Positions 53,311-62,378 of a stretch of DNA of 64,000 bases are shown here, in pieces. The stretch is from Oscillospiraceae bacterium (lineage in GTDB: Bacteria; Bacillota; Clostridia; Oscillospirales; Ruminococcaceae), in NCBI GenBank assembly GCA_021200775.1, contig JAJQGB010000009.1, forward strand, positions 129,773 through 193,772, given 5' to 3'. A model generated the notes under the pieces. That model did no database searches. It was not told the origin of the DNA and was given only the letters and a program-made list of their open reading frames with translations. The first letter of the stretch is position 1; every line of letters starts with the position of its first letter. The position numbers and the translations under genes are program-made.

Positions 53311-55587
53311 ATGCGAAATATCATATGCTTAAATGACAACTGGAAATTCATTCGTGAAGACGTCGGTCTGCCGGATGCTTTGCCGGAAAGCTGGGAAACA
53401 GTCAATCTCCCGCATACCTGGAACGCAATCGACGGCACCGACGGCAACGGCTCCTACTACCGTGGACTTTGCTGGTACGCAAAAACCTTCAAGACCCCGA
53501 AACAGCCACTCCAGGGCGGCAGAACCTATGTCGAAATACTGGCGGCAGGTCAGCAGGCAACCGTCTATGTAAACGGCACAGAGGTTACCTATCACGAAGG
53601 CGGCTATTCAACATTCAGAGCCGACGTTACCGATTTATGCCATGAAGACGGCGAGAACCTCCTGGTTGTCGGTTGCTCTAACGAAGAAGTAGAGCACATC
53701 TATCCTCAGTCTGCCGACTTCACCTTCTATGGCGGTCTCTACAGAGGAGTAAATCTTATAAGCGTCCCGAACACCCACTTCGACCTCGATTACTACGGCG
53801 GTCCCGGCATCATGGTAACTCCTAAGGTTGCTGAGGCAAACGGCGCAAACTTCGAGATTGAAACCTGGGTCGTAAACCCTGATGAAAACTATACAGTACT
53901 CTATTCAATCAAGGACGCCGAAGGAAAAGAGGTCGCCGGAGCTTGCAGACCCGCAGACAACACGAAACTGACAATCCACGTTCCGAACGTCACCAAGTGG
54001 GACTTTGACAACCCGTATCTCTACACAGTAACCGCAATTTTGCAGAGAAGAAACGAAGAGTGCGACGAGGTTTCCGCCAGAGTTGGCGTAAGAAGCTTCT
54101 CAGTCGACCCGGATAAGGGCTTCTCGATTAACGGTGTTGCAACTCCTCTTCGTGGCGTCAGCCGCCATCAGGACATCGTCTACAAGGGCAATGCGCTCTC
54201 TAAAGAAGAGCACTACCGTGACGCAGAAATTATAAAGGAGCTCGGCGCCAATACAATCCGCCTTGCTCACTATCAGCATAATCAGTACTTCTACGACGCA
54301 TGTGACGAGCTCGGCTTTGCAATCTGGGCTGAGATTCCGTTCATCAGCGTATTCAAGTCGGGTGAAAAGGCTCATGAGAACTGCCGCAGTCAGATGACAG
54401 AGCTTATTGTCCAGAATTACAACCACCCGTCAATCATGTTCTGGGGCGTTTCAAACGAAATCTTCATCGGCGGAGCATCGCAGGAGCTCATCGACCGTCA
54501 CCATGACCTGAACGACCTCTGCCACAAGCTTGACCCGACAAGACTCACGACCATAGCTCACGTTACAATGACTCCTATTGAGAGCCCGATTCACGGTATC
54601 ACCGACATCGAGAGCTATAACCACTACTTTGGCTGGTACGGCGGCAAAATGGAGGACAATGGTCCCTGGCTTGACAACTTCCACAGGATTCACCCGGAAA
54701 TCTGCCTTGGTATGTCGGAATACGGCTGTGAGGGCATCATCACCTATCACGGACCCAACCCCGCCTGCAAGGACTACTCGGAAGAGTATCAGGCACTCTA
54801 CCATGAGCATATGGCAAAAGTCTTCGACGAAAGACCTTATATCTGGGCGAGCCACGTCTGGAACATGTTTGACTTCGGCTGTGCCGCAAGAGATGAGGGC
54901 GGCGTAAAGGGCAGAAACAACAAGGGTCTTGTCACTATGGATCGTAGGACCCGCAAGGACAGCTTCTATATCTATCAGGCATACTGGACTACTTCTCCTA
55001 TGGTTCACGTCTGCGGAAGACGCTATGCCCAGAGAGCAGGCGACACGACTGAAATCAGAGTCTACTCGAACCAGCCGACCGTAACCCTTTATCTCAATGG
55101 CGAGGCTGTCGAGACCAAGACCGACAGCAAGGTCTTCGTATTCACTGTTGCTCTTAGGGACGGCTTCAACACCGTAATGGCGGATGCCGGCGGAGTTATG
55201 GATAGTATCACTCTCGAAAAAGTCGATAAGGAACCGTCAATCTACGTTCTCCCCGAAGTAAACGAGAGGAACGAGGGCGTTGCAAACTGGTTCAAGACGA
55301 CCGGTGACATGGATCTGACCGCTCCTATGGAGTTCCCCGAGGGCAAGTACAGCATCAAGGACACTCTTGAGGAAATCGGCGAGAATGAGGGTGCATTCGA
55401 GGTAGTTGCAACTGCATTCAAGATTGCAATGAACATGACCCTTGAAAAGGGCGAAGGCATGTGGAACATGATGAGAGCCATGAAGATGGAAGACATGTTC
55501 AAGATGGCTGGAGACATGCTTCCCAAGGGCTTCATGGAGAGCATCAATCAGAAGCTCACAAACTTCAGCAAGAAGGATAAGGAGTAA
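53311..55587 (+). CDS. GH2 beta-galactosidase/beta-glucuronidase-type enzyme
   Basis: This 758-residue cytoplasmic GH2 enzyme has a jelly-roll N-terminal domain (WKFIREDVGLPDALPESWETVNLPHTWNA start) and an immunoglobulin-like domain. The barrel has acid/base Glu383 in WGVSNEIF and nucleophile Glu470 in GMSEYGCEG. A C-terminal domain follows the barrel. The last 80 residues (from about 680) form a Met- and Lys-rich helical extension, not part of standard GH2. It is 49 bases upstream of a GPH symporter gene, so it hydrolyses the imported disaccharide or glucuronide. Substrate specificity is open. Confidence 0.9.
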   Translation: MRNIICLNDNWKFIREDVGLPDALPESWETVNLPHTWNAIDGTDGNGSYYRGLCWYAKTFKTPKQPLQGGRTYVEILAAGQQATVYVNGTEVTYHEGGYSTFRADVTDLCHEDGENLLVVGCSNEEVEHIYPQSADFTFYGGLYRGVNLISVPNTHFDLDYYGGPGIMVTPKVAEANGANFEIETWVVNPDENYTVLYSIKDAEGKEVAGACRPADNTKLTIHVPNVTKWDFDNPYLYTVTAILQRRNEECDEVSARVGVRSFSVDPDKGFSINGVATPLRGVSRHQDIVYKGNALSKEEHYRDAEIIKELGANTIRLAHYQHNQYFYDACDELGFAIWAEIPFISVFKSGEKAHENCRSQMTELIVQNYNHPSIMFWGVSNEIFIGGASQELIDRHHDLNDLCHKLDPTRLTTIAHVTMTPIESPIHGITDIESYNHYFGWYGGKMEDNGPWLDNFHRIHPEICLGMSEYGCEGIITYHGPNPACKDYSEEYQALYHEHMAKVFDERPYIWASHVWNMFDFGCAARDEGGVKGRNNKGLVTMDRRTRKDSFYIYQAYWTTSPMVHVCGRRYAQRAGDTTEIRVYSNQPTVTLYLNGEAVETKTDSKVFVFTVALRDGFNTVMADAGGVMDSITLEKVDKEPSIYVLPEVNERNEGVANWFKTTGDMDLTAPMEFPEGKYSIKDTLEEIGENEGAFEVVATAFKIAMNMTLEKGEGMWNMMRAMKMEDMFKMAGDMLPKGFMESINQKLTNFSKKDKE

Positions 55588-55636
55588 TCCAAGTCCTCAA
55601 AATAAAAGCAAAAATCGGACGGAGGTAAATAACAAA

Positions 55637-57046
55637 ATGGAAGAAAGTAAACAAAAGCTTAGTACGCGCAAATTCGGCGTAAGGGATTTGCTCTGCTATG
55701 CAAGTGGTGACGTTGCAAATGACTTCACGTTCATGCTCATGTCGACGTGGATGCTGAAGTTCTACACCGACATCATGGGTGTAAGCGGCGTACTTGTCGG
55801 CGGCGTAATGGCGGCGGCAAGAATCCTTGATGCATTCACTGACATAGGAATGGGAACTCTGGTAGACGGCACAGACCCGGCTAAATCCAGGTTCGGCAAG
55901 TTCAGAGTCTGGATGCTTCGTGGTTGCATTCCTTGCGTAGTCCTTGCAATACTCGTATTTGCAGGTGGATTCATCGCAGATGCGGCAATGTGGCTCAAGA
56001 TTCTCTGGATGATGGTTACATACCTTCTCTGGGGCAGTATCTTCTACACATGCGTCAACATTCCCTATGGCTCAATGGCATCGTCAATCACCGACGACCC
56101 GAACCAGAGAACTCAGCTCTCATCTGCCCGTTCAATCGGCGCAATAGTTGCTAACTTAGGTATCGGCGTTGCAGGTCCTTTGCTCGTTTATAATGCAAAT
56201 TCCGAGCTCGTTGCAAGTAAGGTTCTTACCTTTGCAATCTGCTGTGGACTTTGTGCACTCTTATTCTATGCTATATGCATTTTCGGCTCTGTAGACCGTG
56301 TCTACATCCCGCCTAAAAAGCGTGTTGCAAAGGCTGACCGTGCACCTGACGAAAAGGGAATCGTTCAGACACTTCTTACAGACAAGTCGCTCATCCTTCT
56401 CATCATCGGCGCAATATTCATGCTCATGACCCAGATGACTCAGCAGTCAATGGCAGGTTATGTATTCCCGAACTACTATCAGAATACCGACGCACAGGCA
56501 GCTGCAAGTATGATAGGCTGTGTATTGATGATAGCTATCGCCGCTGTCGCTCCGGCTATTGCAAAGAGGTTTGGCAAGCGTGAATTAGGCTTTGTTTCGA
56601 TGTTTGCAGGAGCAGTTGTATATCTCGTTGCGTTCATAGTAAGACCCGAAAGCGTTTGGGTTTACATCGCAATCCAGATGCTCGCCTATGTTGCACTCGG
56701 TGCATTCTCGGCTGTAAGCTTTGCAATGATTATCGACGTTATCGATAACGCAGAAGTCAAGTCCGGCAAGCGTGACGACGGCAAATACTATGGTGTTTAC
56801 TCCTTCGCCCGTAAGCTCGGTCAGGCGGCGGCTTCGCTCCTTTCCGGCGGAATGCTTACACTCATCGGTTACGAAGCTGCAACTCAGTTCGAGGAATCGG
56901 TTGTAAACGGCATCTACAACATCGCAACTTTGGTTCCTGCAATCGGTTTTGCAATTTCTGGCGTGTTCCTCGTTCTCTATCCTCTTAAGAAGAGCAAGGT
57001 TGACCAGAACTCCGAAATCCTCCGTCAGAGAAGAGAAAATGGATAA
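55637..57046 (+). CDS. GPH-family sugar:cation symporter
   Basis: This 469-residue transporter has 12 helices of the glycoside-pentoside-hexuronide (MelB-like) family. Conserved are CYASGDVANDFTF at the first helix, ARILDAFTDIGMGTLVD after the second, and RFGKFRVW. It imports sugar with Na+ or H+ for the upstream GH2 enzyme. A terminator lies at 57071-57100. Confidence 0.91.
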   Translation: MEESKQKLSTRKFGVRDLLCYASGDVANDFTFMLMSTWMLKFYTDIMGVSGVLVGGVMAAARILDAFTDIGMGTLVDGTDPAKSRFGKFRVWMLRGCIPCVVLAILVFAGGFIADAAMWLKILWMMVTYLLWGSIFYTCVNIPYGSMASSITDDPNQRTQLSSARSIGAIVANLGIGVAGPLLVYNANSELVASKVLTFAICCGLCALLFYAICIFGSVDRVYIPPKKRVAKADRAPDEKGIVQTLLTDKSLILLIIGAIFMLMTQMTQQSMAGYVFPNYYQNTDAQAAASMIGCVLMIAIAAVAPAIAKRFGKRELGFVSMFAGAVVYLVAFIVRPESVWVYIAIQMLAYVALGAFSAVSFAMIIDVIDNAEVKSGKRDDGKYYGVYSFARKLGQAAASLLSGGMLTLIGYEAATQFEESVVNGIYNIATLVPAIGFAISGVFLVLYPLKKSKVDQNSEILRQRRENG

Positions 57047-57070
57047 TCTATCCTGAATAGTTTTATGAGA

Positions 57071-57100
57071 GAGTCGCCCTAGTGGCGGCTCTTTCTTTTT
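57071..57100 (+). terminator. Terminator of the GH2-symporter operon
   Basis: GAGTCGCC (57071-57078) pairs with GGCGGCTC (57084-57091), with one G-T pair, followed by a T-rich tail. Confidence 0.82.
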
Positions 57101-57122
57101 AAAAATTGGCACAAATCCTGTA

Positions 57123-57151
57123 TTGAACTTTTCTCTGAGATATGTTATACT
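57123..57151 (+). promoter_or_regulatory. Promoter of the hydrogenase-like gene
   Basis: TTGAAC at 57123-57128 and TATACT at 57146-57151 have a 17-base spacer. Confidence 0.75.
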
Positions 57152-57185
57152 TTCTTCGAGAGAGATACGAAAAGAGGTTTTCATA

Positions 57186-58694
57186 ATGGCTATGAGAGGA
57201 ATATACAACTCGGTTACAGATATAAGACGAAGAGTCTTCACCGAGGTTGCAAGACTGGCGTATGAAGGCGGCGATTATGCCGAAAAGATAACGGAGCTCC
57301 CCTATAAAATCGTCCCGGGAAGCGAAGCGGTCTACAGAGAATCAATATTTTTGGAGAGAGCTATAGTTGAGGAAAGACTGAGGCTTGCAATCGGTCTGCC
57401 TTTGCGACCCATCGACCAGCACGAATCGGTTGCCGACGGAATCGATGCTTCTGCAATTTCTGAGAAATACTACGACCCGCCGCTTGTAAACATCATCAAG
57501 TTCGCCTGCAACGCCTGCCCCGAGTCTCACTATCACGTCACCGACTGCTGTCAGGGTTGCCTCGCACACCCCTGCAAGGAAGTCTGCCCGAAGCATGCTA
57601 TAGAGATTATTCACGGCAAGTCCGTGATAGACCAGTCTAAGTGCATCAAGTGCGGCAAATGCGCTTCTGTCTGCCCTTACGGCGCTATAAATAAAATGGA
57701 ACGCCCTTGTGCCTCCGCCTGCGGAATGGACGCCATCCATTCGGACGAGCAGGGAAGAGCCCAGATTGACTATGACAAGTGCGTCTCCTGCGGCATGTGC
57801 CTTGTAAATTGCCCGTTCGGCGCAATTGTAGATAAGGGTCAGGTTTTCCAGCTTATCCACGCCATCAAATCGGGTAAAGAAGTCATAGCGATAGTGGCTC
57901 CCGCATTCGTCGGTCAGTTTGGGAATAAAGCTACTCCCGAAAAGCTCACAGCGGCTATGAAGAAACTAGGCTTTGCCGGAGTAACCGAAGTCGCAATCGG
58001 AGCGGATTTATGTGCAATAGATGAAGCAAAGGACTTCGTTGAGAATGTCCCTGCAAATCAGCCGTTTATGGCGACATCCTGCTGCCCGTCCTGGTCGGTA
58101 ATGGCGAAAAAGCTCTTCCCCGAGTTCGCAGGATACATTTCGATGGCTTTGACGCCTATGGTTCTGACAGCCAGAATGGTAAAGAGCGAGCACCCCGACG
58201 CCTGTATCGCCTTCATCGGTCCCTGCGCCGCAAAGAAGCTCGAAGCTTCGAGACGAAGCATCCGAAGCGATGTCGACTTTGTTCTAACGTTTGAAGAACT
58301 GATGGGCATGTTCGAGGCAAAAGAAATCAATTTCGATGAGATTACCCCTGACGAGGAAGTTCCTTTGAATGAAGGCACCGCCGACGGCAGAATCTTTGCG
58401 GTTTCCGGAGGAGTCATCAAGGCTGTTACCGACGTCATCCATGAACTAGACCCCGACCGTGAGGTCAAAACCGCATCGGCGCAGGGTTTGAAGGAGTGCC
58501 GGAAGCTTCTTCAGATGGCGAAAGCCGGCAAATATAACGGCTATCTCCTTGAAGGAATGGCTTGCCCCGGAGGTTGTGTTGCCGGAGCAGGAACGCTTCA
58601 GCCCGTAGAGAAGTCAAGCGCCACCGTCAACAAGTATGCGGCTGGTGCGGAAAAGAAAAATGCGCTGGAAACGGAGCACGAGTTTGAGATGTAA
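57186..58694 (+). CDS. Monomeric [FeFe]-hydrogenase-like iron-sulfur protein (group B-like)
   Basis: The 502-residue protein has an extra cysteine-rich N-terminal region (CNACPESHYH, DCCQGCLAHPCKEVCP), two 4Fe-4S ferredoxin motifs (CIKCGKCASVCP, CVSCGMCLVNCP), and a C-terminal H-cluster domain with TSCCPSW, GPCAAKKLEA and EGMACPGGC. The three H-cluster motifs deviate from group A (GPC instead of MPC) and match group B-like proteins. It may produce H2 or sense H2 or redox state with reduced ferredoxin from PFOR. Function in this organism is unproven. The ATG at 57186 has AGAGG upstream. Its TAA stop lies in the repeat. Confidence 0.85.
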   Translation: MAMRGIYNSVTDIRRRVFTEVARLAYEGGDYAEKITELPYKIVPGSEAVYRESIFLERAIVEERLRLAIGLPLRPIDQHESVADGIDASAISEKYYDPPLVNIIKFACNACPESHYHVTDCCQGCLAHPCKEVCPKHAIEIIHGKSVIDQSKCIKCGKCASVCPYGAINKMERPCASACGMDAIHSDEQGRAQIDYDKCVSCGMCLVNCPFGAIVDKGQVFQLIHAIKSGKEVIAIVAPAFVGQFGNKATPEKLTAAMKKLGFAGVTEVAIGADLCAIDEAKDFVENVPANQPFMATSCCPSWSVMAKKLFPEFAGYISMALTPMVLTARMVKSEHPDACIAFIGPCAAKKLEASRRSIRSDVDFVLTFEELMGMFEAKEINFDEITPDEEVPLNEGTADGRIFAVSGGVIKAVTDVIHELDPDREVKTASAQGLKECRKLLQMAKAGKYNGYLLEGMACPGGCVAGAGTLQPVEKSSATVNKYAAGAEKKNALETEHEFEM

Positions 58695-58830
58695 ACCCTT
58701 CAGTCGCCTGCGGCGACAGCTCCCCTTTCAGGGGAGCCTATTTGTGCTCCTATGTAGCTTATGAGAGAATATAAATAGCCTCCCCTGAAAGGGGAGGTGG
58801 ACGCACCGCAGGTGCGGACGGAGGGGTTTC
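58691..58830. repeat. Dispersed CTCCCCT/AGGGGAG element, copy 6
   Basis: The left end GTAAACCCTTCAG (58691-58703) contains the TAA stop codon (58692-58694) of the hydrogenase gene. The right end GAGGGGTTTC is at 58821-58830. Inside are the hairpins AGCTCCCCTTTCAGGGGAGC (58718-58737) and CCTCCCCTGAAAGGGGAGG (58779-58797), each beside a small variable palindrome (CGCCTGCGGCG, CGCACCGCAGGTGCG). Confidence 0.83.
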
Positions 58831-58860
58831 GGGAGCTGACAGAAATATTTGAAAAACCTC

Positions 58861-58889
58861 TTGACAAATCCGTCAGGATATCGTATAAT
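58861..58889 (+). promoter_or_regulatory. trp operon promoter
   Basis: TTGACA at 58861-58866 and TATAAT at 58884-58889 have a 17-base spacer, a perfect consensus match. Confidence 0.88.
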
Positions 58890-58896
58890 AATTACC

Positions 58897-59279
58897 AGAT
58901 AATCACTTTAAACCGATGAAGCGGAGATAACGGCAGGTGACTTCCCGCAGGGAAGTGTATGCGCTGACAGAGAGCGAGGACATTCGATAAGCCGATGGCT
59001 ATATCGAAGTAGGCTGGGAGCCTCGTAGAATTGCAGCCTGTCAAATGGACCGCCGAGGGCATGGTCAAAGGGTTGAAGGCAGAGTGTGGCTCAGGTCGCA
59101 GGGGTTCGCCCGAATCCGAGTATTCCATGACGTTATGCGTGCGTGAAGCGCAAGGAGCATGTTGGTGTTCCGATGAGGGTATTCGTTTTCACAAAGCGAA
59201 AACGAGTAAATCAAGGTGGTACCGCGGGAATAAAAATTTCTCGTCCTTGGTCTTAAAAAAGACTGAGGGCGATTTTTGT
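58897..59279 (+). promoter_or_regulatory. T-box leader, tryptophan specific
   Basis: Stem I includes AGAGAG near 58972 and the GAAGTAGGC (AGTA) motif near 59006. The specifier loop has CAAA-TGG-ACCGCCGAGG; TGG at 59046-59048 is the Trp codon, followed by the conserved A. The T-box core AGGTGGTACCGCGG is at 59214-59227. A 12-bp terminator with T5 at 59240-59279 follows. Uncharged tRNA-Trp should favour the antiterminator and turn on trpEGDCFB. Confidence 0.93.
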
Positions 59280-59299
59280 TATATCGAGGAGTTGATTCT

Positions 59300-60763
59300 G
59301 TGACTAATCCTAATTACGAAAATGCAAAAAAGCTTGCTGAGGGAATGAGCGTCGTTCCGCTGTCGGAGGAGATTTATTCCGACCTCCGGACACCGATTCA
59401 GACGCTGAAAATCTTAAAGAAAATGAGTGTGAAATATTATCTTCTTGAAAGCGTCGAGGGCGGCGACAAGTGGGGAAGATACTCCTACCTGGGCTTCGAC
59501 CCGGCTCTTGAAGTAAGAGGCAAGGGTGAGGATATCGAGATAATCTCGAACGTCACAATCAAGCAAAAGTCAAAAGACCCGAACTCGATTCTACGTGATA
59601 TCTTGTCCCAGTACAAGAGCCCGAAGGTCGAGGGCTTGCCACCGTTCACAGGAGGATTCGTCGGGTACTTCTCATACAATTATATAAGATACGCCGAGCC
59701 GACCTTGAATCTTAATCTCAGGGATGACGGCAACTTCTACGATTTCGACTTGCTTCTCTTCGATAAAGTAATCTGCTTTGACAGACTCCGGCAGAAGATA
59801 ATCGTCATCAACAACATCAAAACTGACAACTTCGAGGAGAACTACAACCGTGGTGTAATGGAGCTCGACCAGCTCTGCACTCTATTAACAAAAGAGCCCT
59901 CCTATTCCGAAGAGTATGCCGGAATCAAGGGCGAGTTCAAGCCACTCTTCTCTAAAGACGAGTACTGTGGGATGGTTCGCAAAACCAAAGAATACATCCG
60001 TGAGGGCGACATCTTCCAGGCAGTAATCTCGAACCGACTTGAAGCGGAGTTTGAGGGAAGCCTACTCAACACCTACCGGGTTCTCCGGACAATAAATCCT
60101 TCGCCCTACATGTTCTACATGAAGTATGACGACTGCGAGATTGCGGGTGCTTCTCCCGAGACGATAGTTTCGATTTCAGACGGCACAGTCTCCACCTTCC
60201 CGATTGCAGGAACAAGAAAGCGTGGCAAGACGGAAGCCGAGGATAACGAGCTTATTTCCGGACTTCTGATGGACGAAAAGGAACTCAGCGAGCACAACAT
60301 GCTCGTCGACCTCGGAAGAAACGACATCGGCAAGGTCAGCGAATACGGCACAGTCCACGTCGAGGGCTATAAAGAGATTCTGAAGTATTCGCACGTAATC
60401 CACATCGCCTCAACCGTTCGTGGAAAACTCCGTGAGGGCTTAGACCAGTTCGATGCACTTTCAGCTGTTCTCCCAGCCGGCACACTTTCGGGGGCTCCGA
60501 AATACCGTGCCTGCGAGATAATCTCCGAACTCGAAGGAGTGAACCGTGGAGTTTATGGCGGCGCAGTCGGGTATATCGACTTCAAGGGCAATATGGATAT
60601 GTGCATTGCCATTCGCATGGCATCAAAGAAAAACGGCAAGGTCTACGTTCAGGCGGGGGCGGGAATCGTCTATGACAGCGTCCCCGAGAGCGAATATCAG
60701 GAGTGCATCAACAAGGCAACCGCAATGGCGGAAGCAATCAAGCGCACTTCCGAAGTGAGATAG
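59300..60763 (+). CDS. trpE: Anthranilate synthase component I
   Basis: TrpE makes anthranilate from chorismate and ammonia. The 487-residue protein has the LLES tryptophan-feedback motif (residues about 46-49), the catalytic segments SPSPYMFY-like INPSPYMFYMKYDD, PIAGTRKRG, GRNDIGKV and the C-terminal QAGAGIVYDS. GTG at 59300 with GAGGAG eight bases upstream is the likely start; a TTG upstream lies within the terminator stem. It is the first gene of the trp operon. Confidence 0.96.
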   Translation: MTNPNYENAKKLAEGMSVVPLSEEIYSDLRTPIQTLKILKKMSVKYYLLESVEGGDKWGRYSYLGFDPALEVRGKGEDIEIISNVTIKQKSKDPNSILRDILSQYKSPKVEGLPPFTGGFVGYFSYNYIRYAEPTLNLNLRDDGNFYDFDLLLFDKVICFDRLRQKIIVINNIKTDNFEENYNRGVMELDQLCTLLTKEPSYSEEYAGIKGEFKPLFSKDEYCGMVRKTKEYIREGDIFQAVISNRLEAEFEGSLLNTYRVLRTINPSPYMFYMKYDDCEIAGASPETIVSISDGTVSTFPIAGTRKRGKTEAEDNELISGLLMDEKELSEHNMLVDLGRNDIGKVSEYGTVHVEGYKEILKYSHVIHIASTVRGKLREGLDQFDALSAVLPAGTLSGAPKYRACEIISELEGVNRGVYGGAVGYIDFKGNMDMCIAIRMASKKNGKVYVQAGAGIVYDSVPESEYQECINKATAMAEAIKRTSEVR

Positions 60764-60776
60764 GAGGGAAGGGAAT

Positions 60777-61352
60777 ATGGTTCTACTTATAGACAACTAC
60801 GACAGCTTCACCTATAACCTAGTTCAGCTAATCGGTCAATATGATTCTGATGTCAAAGTCGTGAGAAATGATGCGATTACTGTCTCGGAAATTGAGGAGC
60901 TTAACCCCGACCGAATCGTGATTTCTCCCGGACCCGGCAAGCCGAAGGACGCAGGAATCTGCGAAGAGGTTATAGAGAAGCTTAACGGTAAATATCCGAT
61001 TTTGGGCGTGTGCCTCGGGCATCAGGCAATCTGCGAGGTCTACGGCGCAACAGTCACCTACGCTCCGACACTCATGCACGGTAAGCAAAGCGACATCCAT
61101 ATCGCAAGCGGAAGCGAGATTTTCCGGGGACTTCCCCCGATAATCCAGGCGGCAAGATACCATTCCCTTGCGGCGGACAAATACACCATCCCCAACACGC
61201 TCCGAATTATTGCAGAATCGGACGACGGCACGGTAATGGCGGTGGAGCATGAGAGTGCTCCGACATTCGGTATTCAATTCCATCCCGAGTCAATAATGAC
61301 CCCGATGGGCAAAGAAATCATAGAAAACTTTTTAAAAACGGAGGTATATTGA
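60777..61352 (+). CDS. trpG: Anthranilate synthase component II (glutamine amidotransferase)
   Basis: TrpG supplies ammonia from glutamine to TrpE. The 191-residue class I amidotransferase has the oxyanion loop SPGPGKP near residue 52, the nucleophile Cys in GVCLGHQAI near residue 79, and the HPES triad residues near residue 170. It stands alone, not fused to TrpD as in some bacteria. AGGAGGGAA precedes the ATG. Confidence 0.96.
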   Translation: MVLLIDNYDSFTYNLVQLIGQYDSDVKVVRNDAITVSEIEELNPDRIVISPGPGKPKDAGICEEVIEKLNGKYPILGVCLGHQAICEVYGATVTYAPTLMHGKQSDIHIASGSEIFRGLPPIIQAARYHSLAADKYTIPNTLRIIAESDDGTVMAVEHESAPTFGIQFHPESIMTPMGKEIIENFLKTEVY

Positions 61353-61353
61353 C

Positions 61354-62376
61354 ATGGAAAGAATCCAGGAAATGATTGCAAAGGTAGTCGAGAGAGAAGA
61401 CCTTAGCTTTGACGAGATGAAAGCCGTTTTCGGCGACATAATGGAGGGCAAAACCACCAACGCACAGATGGGTGCGTTCTTGGCGGCACTCAGAATGAAG
61501 GGCGAGACAATAGATGAGATAACCGCCTGCGCAACAGTCTTGCGTGAAAAGAGCCTTCCGATGGACACCGGCGACATGGACGTTCTGGACATAGTCGGCA
61601 CCGGCGGAGATGCGGCGTATACAATCAACGTCTCTACAATTTCTGCATTCGTAATAGGTGCTGGCGGTGTCAAAATCGGCAAGCACGGCAACAGAAGCAT
61701 GTCTTCAAAGTGCGGAAGCGTCGACTGCCTCGAACGTCTCGGCGTAAACGTCAACCTGACGCCTGAGAAGAACCTTGACCTCCTTAACAAGATGGGCATG
61801 TGCTTCATGTTCGCACAGACCTATCACTCAGCCATGAGATATGCCGCACCGGTAAGACGTGAAATCGGAATCAGAAATATCTTCAATGTTTTGGGACCAC
61901 TCGCAAACCCAGCAAAGGCTAAATTGCAGATACTCGGTGTATACGATGAAAAGCTTGTAACTCCGCTTTCGGAGGTTCTTATAAAGCTCGGAATCAAGCG
62001 TGCAATGGTCGTTCACGGTCACGACGGGCTCGACGAAGCCACCATCTGCGACACAACCACCATCAGCGAAATCAACAACGGCAGAGCAGTCAGCTTCTTC
62101 CTGAGCCCCGAGCAGGTCGGTCTTACAAGAGCCGAACCGGGCGCACTCCGTGGCGGCACTCCCGAGGAGAATGCCGAAACAGCCCGTAGAATCCTCAAAG
62201 GCGAGGAAAGAGGACCGAAGCGTGATGCAGTTCTTCTCAACAGTGCATTGGGACTTTACATCGGCGGCGCAAATGGAACCCTTAAAGATTGCGTGGCGCT
62301 GGCAGGAAATCTAATCGACACCGGCAAGGCTTATGCGAAATTAGAAGAGCTCATCAAGCTTTCAAATGAGGAATAA
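61354..62376 (+). CDS. trpD: Anthranilate phosphoribosyltransferase
   Basis: TrpD joins anthranilate to PRPP. The 340-residue protein has the GTGGDAAYTINVSTISAF PRPP-binding motif near residue 80 and KHGNRSMSSKCGS near residue 109. The NPAKAKLQILGVYD segment is also typical. The gene starts one base after the trpG stop codon. Confidence 0.96.
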   Translation: MERIQEMIAKVVEREDLSFDEMKAVFGDIMEGKTTNAQMGAFLAALRMKGETIDEITACATVLREKSLPMDTGDMDVLDIVGTGGDAAYTINVSTISAFVIGAGGVKIGKHGNRSMSSKCGSVDCLERLGVNVNLTPEKNLDLLNKMGMCFMFAQTYHSAMRYAAPVRREIGIRNIFNVLGPLANPAKAKLQILGVYDEKLVTPLSEVLIKLGIKRAMVVHGHDGLDEATICDTTTISEINNGRAVSFFLSPEQVGLTRAEPGALRGGTPEENAETARRILKGEERGPKRDAVLLNSALGLYIGGANGTLKDCVALAGNLIDTGKAYAKLEELIKLSNEE

Positions 62377-62378
62377 AT

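Noticed and set aside
58970-59000. TGG at 58996-58998 as the T-box specifier
   Set aside because: It precedes the AGTA motif and lacks the A-then-GAG context; TGG at 59046 fits the specifier loop in position and neighbours.
59031-59303. A 90-codon plus-strand frame within the Trp T-box leader
   Set aside because: It spans the specifier loop, T-box core and terminator, so it is an accident of the structured RNA.
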